Assembly: GCA_013339895.1 (NCBI GenBank)
Contig: JABACO010000004.1
Span: 1,848,223-1,912,222 of the forward strand
Direction of reading: 5' to 3'
From: Ephydatia muelleri
Taxonomy: Eukaryota; Porifera; Demospongiae; Spongillida; Spongillidae
Length of the DNA stretch: 64,000 bases
Each line of letters starts with the position of its first letter. The stretch's first letter is position 1. The notes below the pieces were generated by a model. That model ran no database searches. It worked only from the letters and a program-made list of their open reading frames with translations, and was not told where the DNA came from. The position numbers and the translations under genes are program-made. Below, piece after piece: positions 54,036 to 64,000 of the stretch.

Positions 54036-56219
54036 ATGGAGAAACCCTTTCCACACATTACCTGTGCTGTGTGCTCCAAGCCCTACAATGATCCAAGAAT
54101 TCTGCCATGTTTGCACTCCTTCTGTCTACAATGTCTCCATCATGGGATAGGGAAAAGTGGTTCCCAACCAATGTTCCAATGTCCCATCTGTGAACGAAAC
54201 ACCAGCATCCCAGTGGGAGGGGCCAGTGTTCTCTCTCAGAACCTCCATCTTGGATTTGAAGTAGAGGTAGCAGGGTACATGTCCAAGATGGTGAACAACA
54301 GTGATGTAGCATGTGACCACTGCATAGATGGGGACAATGGTCCTGCAGTGGTTTTCTGTTGTACATGTCATCAGTTCCTATGCAAGGTGGCTTATGAGTG
54401 CCATAGAACTGGTCGCCATCTTTCCAAACACAATATGGTTGGACTAGACCAGGAGGGAGCCAGACAGCTGCATAACACCATGAAGCCAAGAGATCATTAC
54501 TGCTCTCAGCCTAACCATGGGAACAATAACTTGAATTTTTATTGTGAGACTTGTAGCTTGCTGGTATGCCTTCATTGCACTACAGCTACTCACAAAAGCC
54601 ACACTGTGAAGGAAATATCCACAGTAGCAAAGACCCATCAAATGGAAATCACAGGAGCGCTTGAAGATGCAAGAGAGGTAGTGACAAAGCTGACTGGAGC
54701 CATGGATGAGAATAACAGGATGATAGAACAAGTGGAGATCTCCAAAAGAAATGCTTCATTGGCCATCAATAAAGCCTTTGAAACACTCCAACAAAGATTG
54801 GAAGAAAGGAAAAAGACTCTGTTGTCAGAGTTGGAGGCCATTTCACTGTCCAAGACAAGAGCTCTGACCCTCCAAAAGGAACAGTTTGAAAAGATGGTTG
54901 GAGACATTGGTCACTACTCTGAGATGGCATCCCAGATCCTGCAAACCCACACTGACCATGAGATTGTAGCATTGGGAGGACTCATACCCACTGAACTGCA
55001 GGCCACCCTCAAGAGGGTCCAGACCATTTCCCTCACTCCAAACCAACACAGCAACATAACTGTGTCTGTGCAAACAGATGATCTTATACGAAAACTGTCG
55101 AAATTAGGAAATGTGTTAGATTTTTATCATTCAAGCACATGGAAGTCCACGTCAGTAGCCAAGGTGGGGACCAAGTACCATGTTAAGGTACAATACAAGA
55201 CCTCAAATGGGGAGGAGTACCCACATGGCGGTGTAGAGGTGAAGGGTGAGATGAGGTCTAAGACTCATAATGGAGCAGTTGTGTATGGAGAGGTGGAGGA
55301 CCACAGGGATGGTACCTACACCATCACCCTCACCCCTCAAACTGCTGGTCCTAACCAGCTTCTCATCACAATGGATGGTCAGCATGTACAGAATAGCCCT
55401 AATGACCTTGATGTGAGGCCTAAACGTGACTACCATACCTTATGTAGTGCCCATCAAGTGATCCAGTGTAATGGGCCATTATGTGTAGCCATCCATGACA
55501 ATGGAGACATCTATGTAGGGAGCAATTTTGGATGCATTTATATGTTTGATCAAGTAGGTCAACTGAAGACTACCATAGGTAGTTATGGAAGTGGTAATGA
55601 TCAGTTCTCTTCCCCATCTGGTATATCCATCAAGGGAGATGTGATGTATGTTACTGATACTTATAACAATCGTGTACAGAAGCTTACCTCAAGTGGAAAG
55701 TTCCTTCATAAGTTTGGTCAGCAGGGATCAGGTCAGGGACAGTTCAATTGGCCATGGGGTGTCATCATTGACTCCAACAACAAACTGATTGTCTCTGACT
55801 ATAATAACCATAGGATACAAATATTCAATGAAAATGGTGGTTGGTTATTAACCATAGATGGTAACGGCTCAGGCAATCATTGTTTTTGCTCTCCATCCAG
55901 TCTTGCCTTGGACCACCAGGGAAACATTCATGTTGCAGCCAATGGTTCAAACACTATCAAAGTGTTTACCAAAGAAGGTGTCTATGTCAGGATGTATGGT
56001 GATCTTAATTGTCCCATTGGAATAGCCATTGATGGTGAAGGCTACAGCCTTGTCAGTGAGTTTAGGGGTCATTGTCTCTCCATCTATGATCCTGAAGAGA
56101 ACAAGATCCACACAGTGGGGAATCTGAACAATCCCTGGTGTACTGCACTAGATCCCAGAGATGGCAGTGTGTTCATTGCTAACTATGATGCTGACACTGT
56201 ATTGAAGTATTGTGTTTGA
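54036..56219 (+). CDS. TRIM-NHL E3 ligase, full length (copy C)
   Basis: A single open frame of 727 codons. I chose the ATG at 54036 (MEKPFPHITC) because the RING follows directly as in TRIM proteins; an upstream in-frame ATG at 53988 is also possible. Domains: RING (Cys10, 13, 25, His27, Cys30, 33, 49, 52), B-box 1 (about 93-131), B-box 2 (about 154-192), coiled coil (about 195-335), filamin-type Ig (about 372-465), then six NHL-type repeats forming a beta-propeller. This is the layout of TRIM2/TRIM3/TRIM71 (LIN-41/Brat group), cytoplasmic ubiquitin ligases that bind target RNA or protein through the propeller. Which member it corresponds to cannot be told. Only this copy has all domains. 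It appears intronless in the coding part; an acceptor-like CAACAG lies just upstream of the ATG. Confidence 0.92.
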   Translation: MEKPFPHITCAVCSKPYNDPRILPCLHSFCLQCLHHGIGKSGSQPMFQCPICERNTSIPVGGASVLSQNLHLGFEVEVAGYMSKMVNNSDVACDHCIDGDNGPAVVFCCTCHQFLCKVAYECHRTGRHLSKHNMVGLDQEGARQLHNTMKPRDHYCSQPNHGNNNLNFYCETCSLLVCLHCTTATHKSHTVKEISTVAKTHQMEITGALEDAREVVTKLTGAMDENNRMIEQVEISKRNASLAINKAFETLQQRLEERKKTLLSELEAISLSKTRALTLQKEQFEKMVGDIGHYSEMASQILQTHTDHEIVALGGLIPTELQATLKRVQTISLTPNQHSNITVSVQTDDLIRKLSKLGNVLDFYHSSTWKSTSVAKVGTKYHVKVQYKTSNGEEYPHGGVEVKGEMRSKTHNGAVVYGEVEDHRDGTYTITLTPQTAGPNQLLITMDGQHVQNSPNDLDVRPKRDYHTLCSAHQVIQCNGPLCVAIHDNGDIYVGSNFGCIYMFDQVGQLKTTIGSYGSGNDQFSSPSGISIKGDVMYVTDTYNNRVQKLTSSGKFLHKFGQQGSGQGQFNWPWGVIIDSNNKLIVSDYNNHRIQIFNENGGWLLTIDGNGSGNHCFCSPSSLALDHQGNIHVAANGSNTIKVFTKEGVYVRMYGDLNCPIGIAIDGEGYSLVSEFRGHCLSIYDPEENKIHTVGNLNNPWCTALDPRDGSVFIANYDADTVLKYCV

Positions 56220-56798
56220 AAAGTGAATGTGATGCAATGTGCATTCCTGTGATACTCGTACAACATTTTCAAGTGATGTGATGTTAATATGTGAACATGA
56301 TTGGTGTTAAAGTTTATATGGTCAACCGTATTAAGAATTCTGCAGCTGCCATGTTGCCTGTCAGTTACAGTATTAATTGAATGTTATGAGATTATATGTG
56401 GGATCGTTTCCACGAAAAGGAAAAGTAGCGCACACATTGTAAAATGTCTACTATGCAATAGAAATGTAACGCCTGCTTTGAAATGTATAAGACTTACAAC
56501 TCCATGACAAATACTCTGTGTTCAAGAAGCAATTTTTATAGGACATTTCAGACTTCTAGAATGTAAATTAAAAGAACAAATTTGACATCTTGAGTTAGGT
56601 CCCTTTTCTTAGACACAATGCCATGTAAAGTTACTCCAATGGTGGCATTTATGCCTGAACCAAATTGCATGGGTGATGCACTCACTAAAATAAACTTAGT
56701 TCTATTACTGTTTTGAAATGATTTGTTATTATAACAATATTACACAACAATATTGACAAACAAAATACACAAGAACATGACCAAAGCTAAATAACACC
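56220..56798 (+). other. 3' flank of TRIM C
   Basis: Conserved with the 3' flanks of the other copies (GATTGGTGTTAAAGTTTATATGG). It probably includes the 3' UTR. The similarity continues to about 56720, where it matches 23040-23200. Confidence 0.6.
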
Positions 56799-57695
56799 TC
56801 AGAAAGAATTTAGAGGGCAATATCGGGACATTATAGCCCTCACATTAGCCCTTACTAGGTTCAGATTGAGCCGGCCATACAGCTCTGATAGAACAGCAGA
56901 TTTAGGCCTTGATGATGTTATGGCTAGGCGAGAGGCTAGACTCCAAAATGACTCCATAGCCTCTTTCCCCCATGCACCATATGACTCAACCACAAGAGGG
57001 ATACATAACCAACCTAACTCGCTGCACTTCACATCGTTGGCCTCATGCTTTCTGAGCTCAGTGGCTTGCGCAGCTGCTCCAGCAGTTACTCCTGCTTCAG
57101 ACATAATGTTTGAGTTCAGCGGAGAGGTAACTGATATGTCGCAGGCAGCCGTTTTCCCCAGAACCCAGTTGGAAATGAGGACATCTGCAGGACGAGAGTG
57201 GCTGTGATCTGGTGTAAGGTTGCAGCCAGCTTCTACTTGAACACTTAAGTGGGCTCGCCTACATGTTTCTGCCAATATGTCCCGCAACTTGTTGTGGCGG
57301 AAAACTACATCCCCACCACGCTTACAAGTAGTGGCATGATGCCCTAGGGGATCCAACATTTTATCTGGGCAGAGTGCACAAATAGAACCCTCAGCTGTAT
57401 CAAGCCCTAACCACCACTTCAGTGCTGTCTGAAATACTGGAGGGTCTAAATGTAAGCCTTGGCCTTCAGATGGGGTAACCGTCAGCCATGAGGATGCATG
57501 TGGGGAGGATGCTGATAAGAGACGAGCTCTGTCAGCAATCGACAGAGAACCCTGGAGAACTCTGAATAAATTATCGTCCAATATACTGGAAAGAGTCTTC
57601 TGAGAAGGTAACTTTTCCAGTACGGATCCGTTCTGTACGTTGTCCGACTGATGAACTGAAGAATTAAATAATGTTTTATACACAGCATGCTTCAT
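56799..57695 (-). pseudogene. LINE C-terminal fragment, open 298 codons
   Basis: The minus-strand frame is open but lacks the reverse transcriptase part, so it is a 5'-truncated insertion. It contains SSPHASSWLTVTPSEGQGL, a finger CALCPDKMLDPLGHHATTC (C-x2-C-x9-H-x4-C), then RPADVLISNWVLGKTAACDI and SVTSPL, and ends near NSF*. The finger followed by P-A-D ... D-x-S resembles the restriction-like endonuclease region of early-branching LINEs; this is inference from motif spacing. It is related to 37640-38251 (same order, about 60-70% similar by eye). Confidence 0.75.
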
Positions 57696-58847
57696 GATTA
57701 TTTTAGGAACACCTCATACCTCACAGTTCATAGGTTAGTAAACCTTAGTAGCTAATACATCTGTGTGAAGTTTAAAAGCTTTTGTATCCACTTCATGCTT
57801 TTGTATGTAGAGGTGCTATGAAATGCTTGTAACATAATTAAACCAGTTTTGTTATATGCTGGTCTAGTTCTTATAATTTATACATTTTGTACATGTTTAT
57901 GTTGCATGTGGTCACAACCTTGCGACACCATTGAATTAATTCAAATCTTGCATTGAATTCTGACGAAGAATACAGTCATAGAACAAGATGGGAAGGCTTA
58001 GTTCAAATATGTGTACAGGTCATGAATTTTCAAAAATTAAAAATACATAGCTACTTTCCTACAAGATATGTACAGTATGTATGTTATGATCACCATCTGA
58101 TACATTTTTAACATACACCTTTCTTGTATAATTATTTTTAGGTGATGTCATTTCTGAAGCAATGAAGGTATTGTTTGTAAACTGGATTTGCATATTTCCA
58201 AATGGAATGTAATGTTTAAATTACATTAATGCAGCAGAAAATGTAGCATTTGCATATAATGTGAGACGAAGTATGATGCACAGCAAGAAATAAATATGGC
58301 AATCTGCAAATTACTTAATGTGCTAAATATTGTACCCATATCTACATTTGCCATTTGCCATATTTTGCAATATGAAGTTCAATTCATGTTAACTTTAGCA
58401 ATATTGAAAAAAAAATTGAACTGCTACAGTATATTTGCCTGTGTATTTGAGGGTGTTTCATACTGAGTACAATCTCAGGGATCATGTCTATTTACATGTA
58501 TTTTTGTAGTGAAAAGTGTGTTACAATTATTTTACAGTATTTTCATTTTCACTAGTGCCAGACGTATAGGTTTATTGAACCATGTTGGAAATAATTATGT
58601 ACTATTAACCTTCCGGCCACTGTGAAACTGCTGTCTGATGCACAGTTAAATGATTTAGGAATAACACGAATTGGAGAGAGAGCGGATTTGAGGTCCAAAT
58701 GTATTCCTTATGCACATCGTAAGCTAACCAGATATGATATGTTGTTGACAGTAAATTTAATTACTAACGGTTTAACCGTGAAATGATGCGTGTTGCGTAA
58801 CTGCCGAATTCAAAACTGTATTTTTAGATTATCATGTGACTTAGAGC
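57696..58847 (+). other. AT-rich sequence, no gene seen
   Basis: Low GC, many short A and T runs, no open frame with protein-like composition and no repeat that I could place. Confidence 0.5.
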
Positions 58848-59350
58848 GTGATAACTTTTGAACGGATCGACTTTTCGATGTGCAAGGTTATAAAATCTGT
58901 CGTATCAGTGGTTAGAACCTACGGCACTGCCAAGCGATTGTTAGTACAACATAGGAATGCTTGGATCCACATATTCCACAGTGACGCTCTAGTTGACACG
59001 GTCGCTGTGATGCAGAAAAATGAAAACACAAAGTAAGTGCATGGGAGTGGCACTAAGCGTTATTATCCACGCGGATTGTTTAGAAGGGTGTGTTGTCAAA
59101 GCACTGTTATTCTAGGTATTTTAGATTAGAATTCTTTTTAGAGTCTCCAAGGGACCAGAACGACTTTATACTGCGTAACTTGAGAAAACCACTCTTAAAA
59201 GTGAATGCATCCTACATGCACGCAGTTGGTAGTGAATTGTTATTTGGAGCTAGTATTAGCAAATGGCATGGCATCTTCTGCACAGAAGCTCTGCTTGACT
59301 TGAATATGATGTACCACGGGATAATGGAAACAGTGGTCATGTTTTGCAAT
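58848..59350 (+). CDS. Two exons of an unidentified gene
   Basis: An exon ending at 59032 before GTAAGTGC (reading HSDALVDTVAVMQKNENTK) joins in phase to 59116-59350 after a TTATTCTAG acceptor. The second exon ends before a strong GTAAGTATT donor and reads RLEFFLESPRDQNDFILRN, then SYMHAVGSELLFGASISKWH. The start of the first exon is uncertain (58848 is only the open-frame limit). No further exon was found downstream. The family is not recognised. Good splice sites and matching phase argue for a real gene or a recent pseudogene. Confidence 0.5.
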
Positions 59351-59757
59351 GTAAGTATTTTTATGCGGACACTACATCTGTTGATAGGTTAGGTGCATGG
59401 AGAGAGTGTTAGAGAGTGCATTGCCAAAACATCCAAGATATTGAAAATATGGAACCATAACAGCTTGTTGTGTACGCGTATAGAGAACTTCAATGTGTGT
59501 GTGTGCTTCGATGCCGGTAGGGGTACGACATAGGGAAGATGTCAAGTGCATTGATAAAGACATTATTATGAGACGCACTAGTTGACGATGCTGGCAGTGG
59601 AGACTTGTAATTCAAATAGAAAGTGGTAAGCAAGTATTTTGGGGTGGAAGTATGGAATGGGGAATGGGTAAGGATACATGGACAATACGCTGTCATTGTA
59701 TTTAGTCCTGTTGATGATGGGTTGCAGGGTACTTCTCTATGCTGCGTAGTTACCCAT

Positions 59758-60075
59758 GGTAGTACGTGATGTAGTGCACTGGAGGTGTGTGGGGGGATGT
59801 GTTACATAGCCATGGTAGTGCGCTGGAGGTGTGTGGGGGGATGTGTTACATAGCCATGGTAGTGCGCTGGAGGTGTGTGGGGGGATGTGTTACATAGCCA
59901 TGCATGGTAGTGCGCTATAATTGTGTGGGGGATGTGTTACATAGCCATGGTAGTGCGCTATAATTGTGTGGGGGATGTGTTACATAGCCATAGTAGTGCG
60001 CTGGAGGTGTGTGGGGGATGTGTACATAGCCATGGTAGTGCACTGAAAGTGTCAGGAGGGATGTGTACATAGTGG
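59758..60075 (+). repeat. 44-bp minisatellite
   Basis: About seven units of the type ATGTGTTACATAGCCATGGT followed by AGTGCGCTGGAGGTGTGTGGGG, several nearly identical, some with a GCTATAATTGTGTGG variant. Confidence 0.9.
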
Positions 60076-60713
60076 TGGTAGTGTACTGTGGGTGTTTGGT
60101 GCGATAGGTAGGTAACCACAGCTATATACTCATTGCATGGCAATACTGTGTTCACTACAGATGACATGTTTACACCTCCTGTGTAGGTATGACAACTAGC
60201 ACCCTTCAGTAGCAGGGGAGCAGGACCTTCAGTGCGTGCAGTCGTCATGCTAAGGCTGTGGCCAGCCCTCGTTTTTTGTTTTGTGCTAAATTACATTTAA
60301 GTTTCGTTGGTACCTGGTGCATCAATCTGATGGTATGCAATATTAGTTTCTTCATCTAGGTAGCTGAATTCATCGCCACTATCTAGAATCATTGGCGCTT
60401 TTCACGGTCACAATTCGCTGTGTTCAACAGTTCTGCAACTTCATCTGTGTACATTCTTCGCGCTCGCTTTGTATGAGATAATCAAGTCATCTAATAATAT
60501 TTAGTCAGCCAATATGCGAGAAAACCATGATAGCAGCCCTACGCATTTAAAGCCAATCTACAAAGCGCACTCACAGATGAAAGTAATCAGACCACTAGGA
60601 AGAGACATCGCTCAGCGGATGGTGTGAAGCGCCTCCATGTATACGATGCTATACAGCTGTATGCATCGCCATGTTTCAGTGCATCAATTATGCACTTATC
60701 AATGCCACCCGGT

Positions 60714-60753
<40 letters not shown>

Positions 60754-60885
60754 TACGGGCGATGCCGGGATTAAGAGGGGATTTGACAATATTTAGGTAG
60801 GGGCGGTTTGACATGATAGGGGATTTGACATTATAGCCACGCCTACTGTGGCTATTGACTATTGTACATGTACTTGTATTGAAGT

Positions 60886-61047
60886 ATGGCGCAAGAGAAA
60901 GTGTGTTTGGGAGACAATAGGAGAATCGTAAAATTTTCAAGTGCGGAGGAGGGACTGCCCATTGACAAAGTGATTAAGACAGCATTCTGCGACGTTCTTG
61001 GCGGCGAAGTTGAGCATACTGATACAGATAGAAGAGCGTTACGGTAG
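60886..61047 (+). CDS. Small open frame, 53 residues
   Basis: ATG at 60886 opens a protein-like frame (MAQEKVCLGDNRRIVKFS, then EEGLPIDKVIKTAFCDVL) ending TAG at 61047. The composition is ordinary, and it could be the first exon of a longer gene or a fragment. No homolog recognised. Confidence 0.35.
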   Translation: MAQEKVCLGDNRRIVKFSSAEEGLPIDKVIKTAFCDVLGGEVEHTDTDRRALR

Positions 61048-61330
61048 AGGGTCACCTCCACACAACCCATTTCGTTCACAGGATAAAAACAGATATTCTT
61101 GCAGTTCTCACCCAAAAAATACACGAAGGTTATGTCTTCACTACTTGATGACGTTACGCATGCATGTACATTTCCATGTACAGTCTGCTCTCCTTATAAG
61201 CACACCACTTTATAAGCTCGTTCCCTCCTTATAAGCTCAGGGGTGTGTACCTAAATTAATTCATAACCTGGGGCAAAGGGCAGTATGTCTAGTCTTTTAC
61301 AGTTTGTGGGAACATCTTTTCTGAGGAGGA

Positions 61331-61377
61331 TATAGTTTTAATTGCTCTGTTTTAAAAACAGAGCAATTAAAACTATA
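61331..61377. repeat. 47-bp palindrome
   Basis: TATAGTTTTAATTGCTCTG followed by TTTT, one A, and the exact complement. Confidence 0.92.
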
Positions 61378-61784
61378 CATCGAAACTTATGGTCAAACCC
61401 CGACCCCTTAGATAGGGAGGATACGACAGCATACCGCAGTATAGTCAAACCCCGACCCTTGCCCGTACGGGGGGGGGTACCGGGTGGCATTGATAAGTGC
61501 ATTATTGCACATGCATTCAAATGCGGTTATCATGTATAATTGGTTAAACTACTCTTTTGTTTAGGGTAAGGGGGCTGTTGGGTTATACATTAGCACTATG
61601 ATCCTACTATCATTTCCCTTAGACAAAATGGAATTAATCACTAAGGTAACGATACTACACCATAGCATCCTTAATACTCCTTCGTGGTTTCCTGCCGCAA
61701 TAAACATACTTCTGTCACGGTTAAACCATTTCCATAATGCAGTGGTGTATTTAAATTTTGGTCTACTAATTCCCCATCTTGATT

Positions 61785-63407
61785 AGGATATGTTCTTAAT
61801 GAAGCCCGGGATACAATGATGCCAGTGAGAAGTTTAAGACAACAGAGTTCGTCACGTCGAACAGGTTTTAGTTACACAAACCAATCCAAAGACAAAAAAA
61901 AAAGTAGACAGCAGTACATTCCAAAAAGAGTTGAAAGTTTATGGGTTCTGATTCCCCTTCAACATTCACAAAAAGTGAAGATAACATAATTTTGACCAGT
62001 TTGCTTCAATGTACTCATCAGAATCTGAAGTCAGGCATGAGATTGGAGAAATAATTCGAGTGGCAGGAGATTAAATTTCATTTTGAAATTTTGAGTCATC
62101 TACTTGTTCAAGTACATCAGAGGATGATTTGCCTGCAATTAAGTTTAAAAAACAAGATGATCCCTCTAGTGGAGTTATCATTACAGATGACGCAGCATAC
62201 CTTTTCCCCTACAGTGACGTCCAATGTTAAACGGGCACACTCAAATAGACTGTCTGATGTTGACTGTGTAGCATTGTAGGTTTGGTGCAATGGCACATAG
62301 TGTGCGAATAAATTCCTGTGTTTATGGAAGTACAAGTAGACTTAAGCCTACAACTACCCAACCAATGTGTGTACCTAGGTCTTCTATAGTAAGTTCACAT
62401 GAACAAGATTGTGGCGACTCCACTCCACAGCATGTTTCATGTAGTCGCACCAGTGCATCTTTTCCTTAAAGGCCTGGTAACAAATTGCAAGTGACAATGC
62501 ATAATCTATCACATCGAATTCTTCGGAGTACTAGGTCAAGAGATACCAATGCTAGTGATGAAATAGGATTACAACTACACAACCAATGTGTGTACCTGGG
62601 CCTTCTATTGTAAGTTCATATGAACAAGATTGTGGTGACTCCACTCCACAGCATGCTTCATAAAGTCGCACTAGTGCATCTTTTCCTTTAAGGCCTGGTA
62701 ATGAATCACAATTAACAACGCATAATCTATCACATCGAATTCTTCGGAATACTAGGCCAAGAGATACTGATGCTAGTGCCTCACATACCAGCACAGGTAC
62801 GTTTATTACATGCTCGGATCCTATTCCTGGACTGGAAGAACTTAAAGTCATTTTTCCAAACTACAAGTCAGATGCTGTCAAATTTATTTTTATGTTAACT
62901 GAACAAAGTATGGAGTAATCTTGCGACATGTTACTAACAGGACCAATAGCAAGTTCTTTGATCAAACATCTGAAGAAACAAATACATGATGAGGATGCAT
63001 GTAGTATTGTCATCGACAGCGCGAATATGTGGAATTCTTGCATTGCACATTACAAGAATCCTACCATGAAACTCAGTAATTACATCAATGTGTCATATAA
63101 AAACTCTCCTGTAGTAGATATTGGTGGGCCACGTAGGAACTGTTTTACTACTATTTTACATCAGTTCTCAGAAAACAATAAAGTGTTTTTGTTTGAAGGT
63201 GAACCAGGCAATTTGAGGCCTGTTTCTAGTGCAAGTGCTTTGCTAGGCAAAATTCTGGTCCATAGCATTCTCTTAGAGGAAATCGGGTTCCCATATTTAT
63301 CACCATATGTGTATTGGCAAATATCATCAGGAGAAAGCAAAGCTGTGGTATACATCACATATTCAGACCTCAGTTCAGATGTGCAATTCAAAAGGTACAG
63401 TGTATGA
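61785..63407 (+). pseudogene. HECT-like protein remnant
   Basis: A first coding-like stretch near 61795-61985 reads VLNEARDTMMPVRSLRQQ and a basic segment. A tandemly repeated segment (62344-62790) encodes Cys/Ser-rich sequence in both copies, with stops. From about 62796 the frame reads PGLEELKVIFPNYKSDAV, is broken by a TAG near 62896, and continues open to 63407 with DEDACSIVIDSANMWNSC, VVDIGGPRRNCFTTILHQF and GKILVHSILLEEIGFPYL. The GGPRR-like turn and the following hydrophobic helix resemble the N-lobe of HECT ubiquitin ligases such as the G2E3-like genes common in invertebrates. The C-lobe with its catalytic Cys is not seen. Inferred, and not functional as it stands. Confidence 0.6.
62344..62790 (+). 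repeat. 223-bp tandem duplication, two copies
   Basis: TACAACTACCCAACCAATGT at 62349 and TACAACTACACAACCAATGT at about 62571 start two copies that stay alignable to AATTCTTCGGAGTACTAGG and its partner. They lie upstream of the HECT-like frame and differ by scattered substitutions and one-base indels. Confidence 0.9.
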
Positions 63408-64000
63408 ACCTAATTCATGCCATAAACTAACTACCTCAACTCCAGATATCCTCTGCACAGACTGTGGAAAATGATGACGTAATGAACTGCCTTTCTACAT
63501 CAGGAATTAGATACACAGCTAAGGTAGAAGAAAAATCATAACTTGTGTCTTCATAATTACATAGCTAACTAGATGTAATTACATTTGCAGGTTTTATGCA
63601 AATAAGCCCTACATGCATCTCTGGTATTTTAGATAAGTACATTTGTTATTCCCTTCATATTTCTAGCTCATTTGTAGTCTTCTTAAACAAGAGTGCTCGC
63701 AAATCCACATAATCGTGTTATGTGTTTTGTATACAAATATCCTCTAACAATTCAGATTCGAAGCAGATGTTAGTCCATTTCTTTATCATATGCTTAATAA
63801 CAGTGGTATCAATGCATCTTGTGCATGTTGCGAAAGTAAGATAATAGCCAATATTAAATGTTAATTCAATATTTCTTCACAACTTTTTGCATTGATTACA
63901 CGGAACATACAATTTGTAATGTCACTGATACAGCATTAAATGCATACAAGCATCTGTGTCATCTAAAAATAGATTTGGAACACAAACTTTATTATGTGCT
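63408..64000 (+). other. No gene seen
   Basis: AT-rich sequence with stops in all frames. A HECT C-lobe would be expected here if the upstream remnant were complete, but none was found. Confidence 0.5.

Larger units (their letters stand above)
60691..61501. repeat. Inverted repeat with poly-C tip
   Basis: TGCACTTATCAATGCCACCC at 60691 is matched by its complement ending at 61501; both are followed inward by GGTACC, a C (or G) run and the palindrome CCGTACGGGC. The left run is 38 C (60715-60752), the right run 9 G. The interior is unpaired. It may be a small TIR element or two inverted copies of a short repeat. Confidence 0.75.

Noticed and set aside
1..64000. tRNA, rRNA and riboswitch genes
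   Set aside because: No cloverleaf with box A/B motifs and no rRNA blocks were seen on either strand by eye; riboswitches are not expected in this kind of DNA.

Overview
This window is animal (metazoan) nuclear DNA, not bacterial. Genes are split by small GT-AG introns whose phases join exactly. There is a TRIM-NHL ubiquitin-ligase family and a piece of the ER chaperone gene CCDC47. Most of the rest is a patchwork of eukaryotic transposons, fold-back elements, minisatellites and segmental duplications. The TRIM-NHL, HECT-like and transposon-borne E3-like genes would suit a sponge or another early-branching marine invertebrate, but that is inference and the species cannot be read from the sequence.

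Layout. 1-3.1 kb: C-terminal half of CCDC47 on the plus strand, with two in-frame stops at conserved codons. 3.4-4.6 kb: a decayed hAT transposon with its ends visible. 5.4-12.1 kb: a Ty3/Gypsy-type LTR element on the minus strand, whose gag is split by a 3.1-kb transposon (8589-11705) flanked by TTAA and carrying a multi-exon gene. 12.1-12.3 kb: a fold-back element. 12.4-18.3 kb: a DNA transposon with 550-bp terminal inverted repeats, an open 800-codon transposase and a second, RS-rich gene on the opposite strand. 18.3-22.8 kb: a duplicon ending in a headless TRIM-NHL gene. 24.1-30.3 kb: exons of an unidentified host gene, split by a TRIM-NHL pseudogene insertion flanked by a direct repeat of about 0.5 kb. 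30.4-36.2 kb: a transposon with a broken integrase-type transposase and a divergent broken RING-finger gene. 36.2-42.8 kb: a second long-armed inverted-repeat element holding LINE debris. 43.4-45.4 kb: a second hAT-type transposase remnant. 45.9-50.2 kb: tandemly duplicated repeats with abutting perfect palindromes. 50.2-56.4 kb: another copy of the 18-23 kb duplicon, ending in the only full-length TRIM-NHL gene (54036-56219). 56.8-57.7 kb: a LINE C-terminal fragment. 58.8-59.4 kb: two exons of an unidentified gene. 59.8-64 kb: minisatellite, inverted repeat and a broken HECT-like gene.

How the parts relate. The sequence before TRIM copy A can be reassembled from 5024-5384, 12345-12421 and 18337-20950, because the uninterrupted order survives at 48.5-49.5 kb. 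The LTR element, the fold-back element and the 5.9-kb transposon are therefore successive insertions into one duplicon. The TRIM family has four copies here: C full length, A lacking RING and B-box 1, B frameshifted, D a last-exon scrap. E3-ligase-type domains recur in several unrelated settings (TRIM, a transposon-borne RING gene, HECT-like debris).

Most likely to be new: the 5.9-kb element with its opposed RS-rich gene, the TTAA-flanked element with its spliced gene, the integrase/RING element, and the abutting double palindrome at 48.7 kb.
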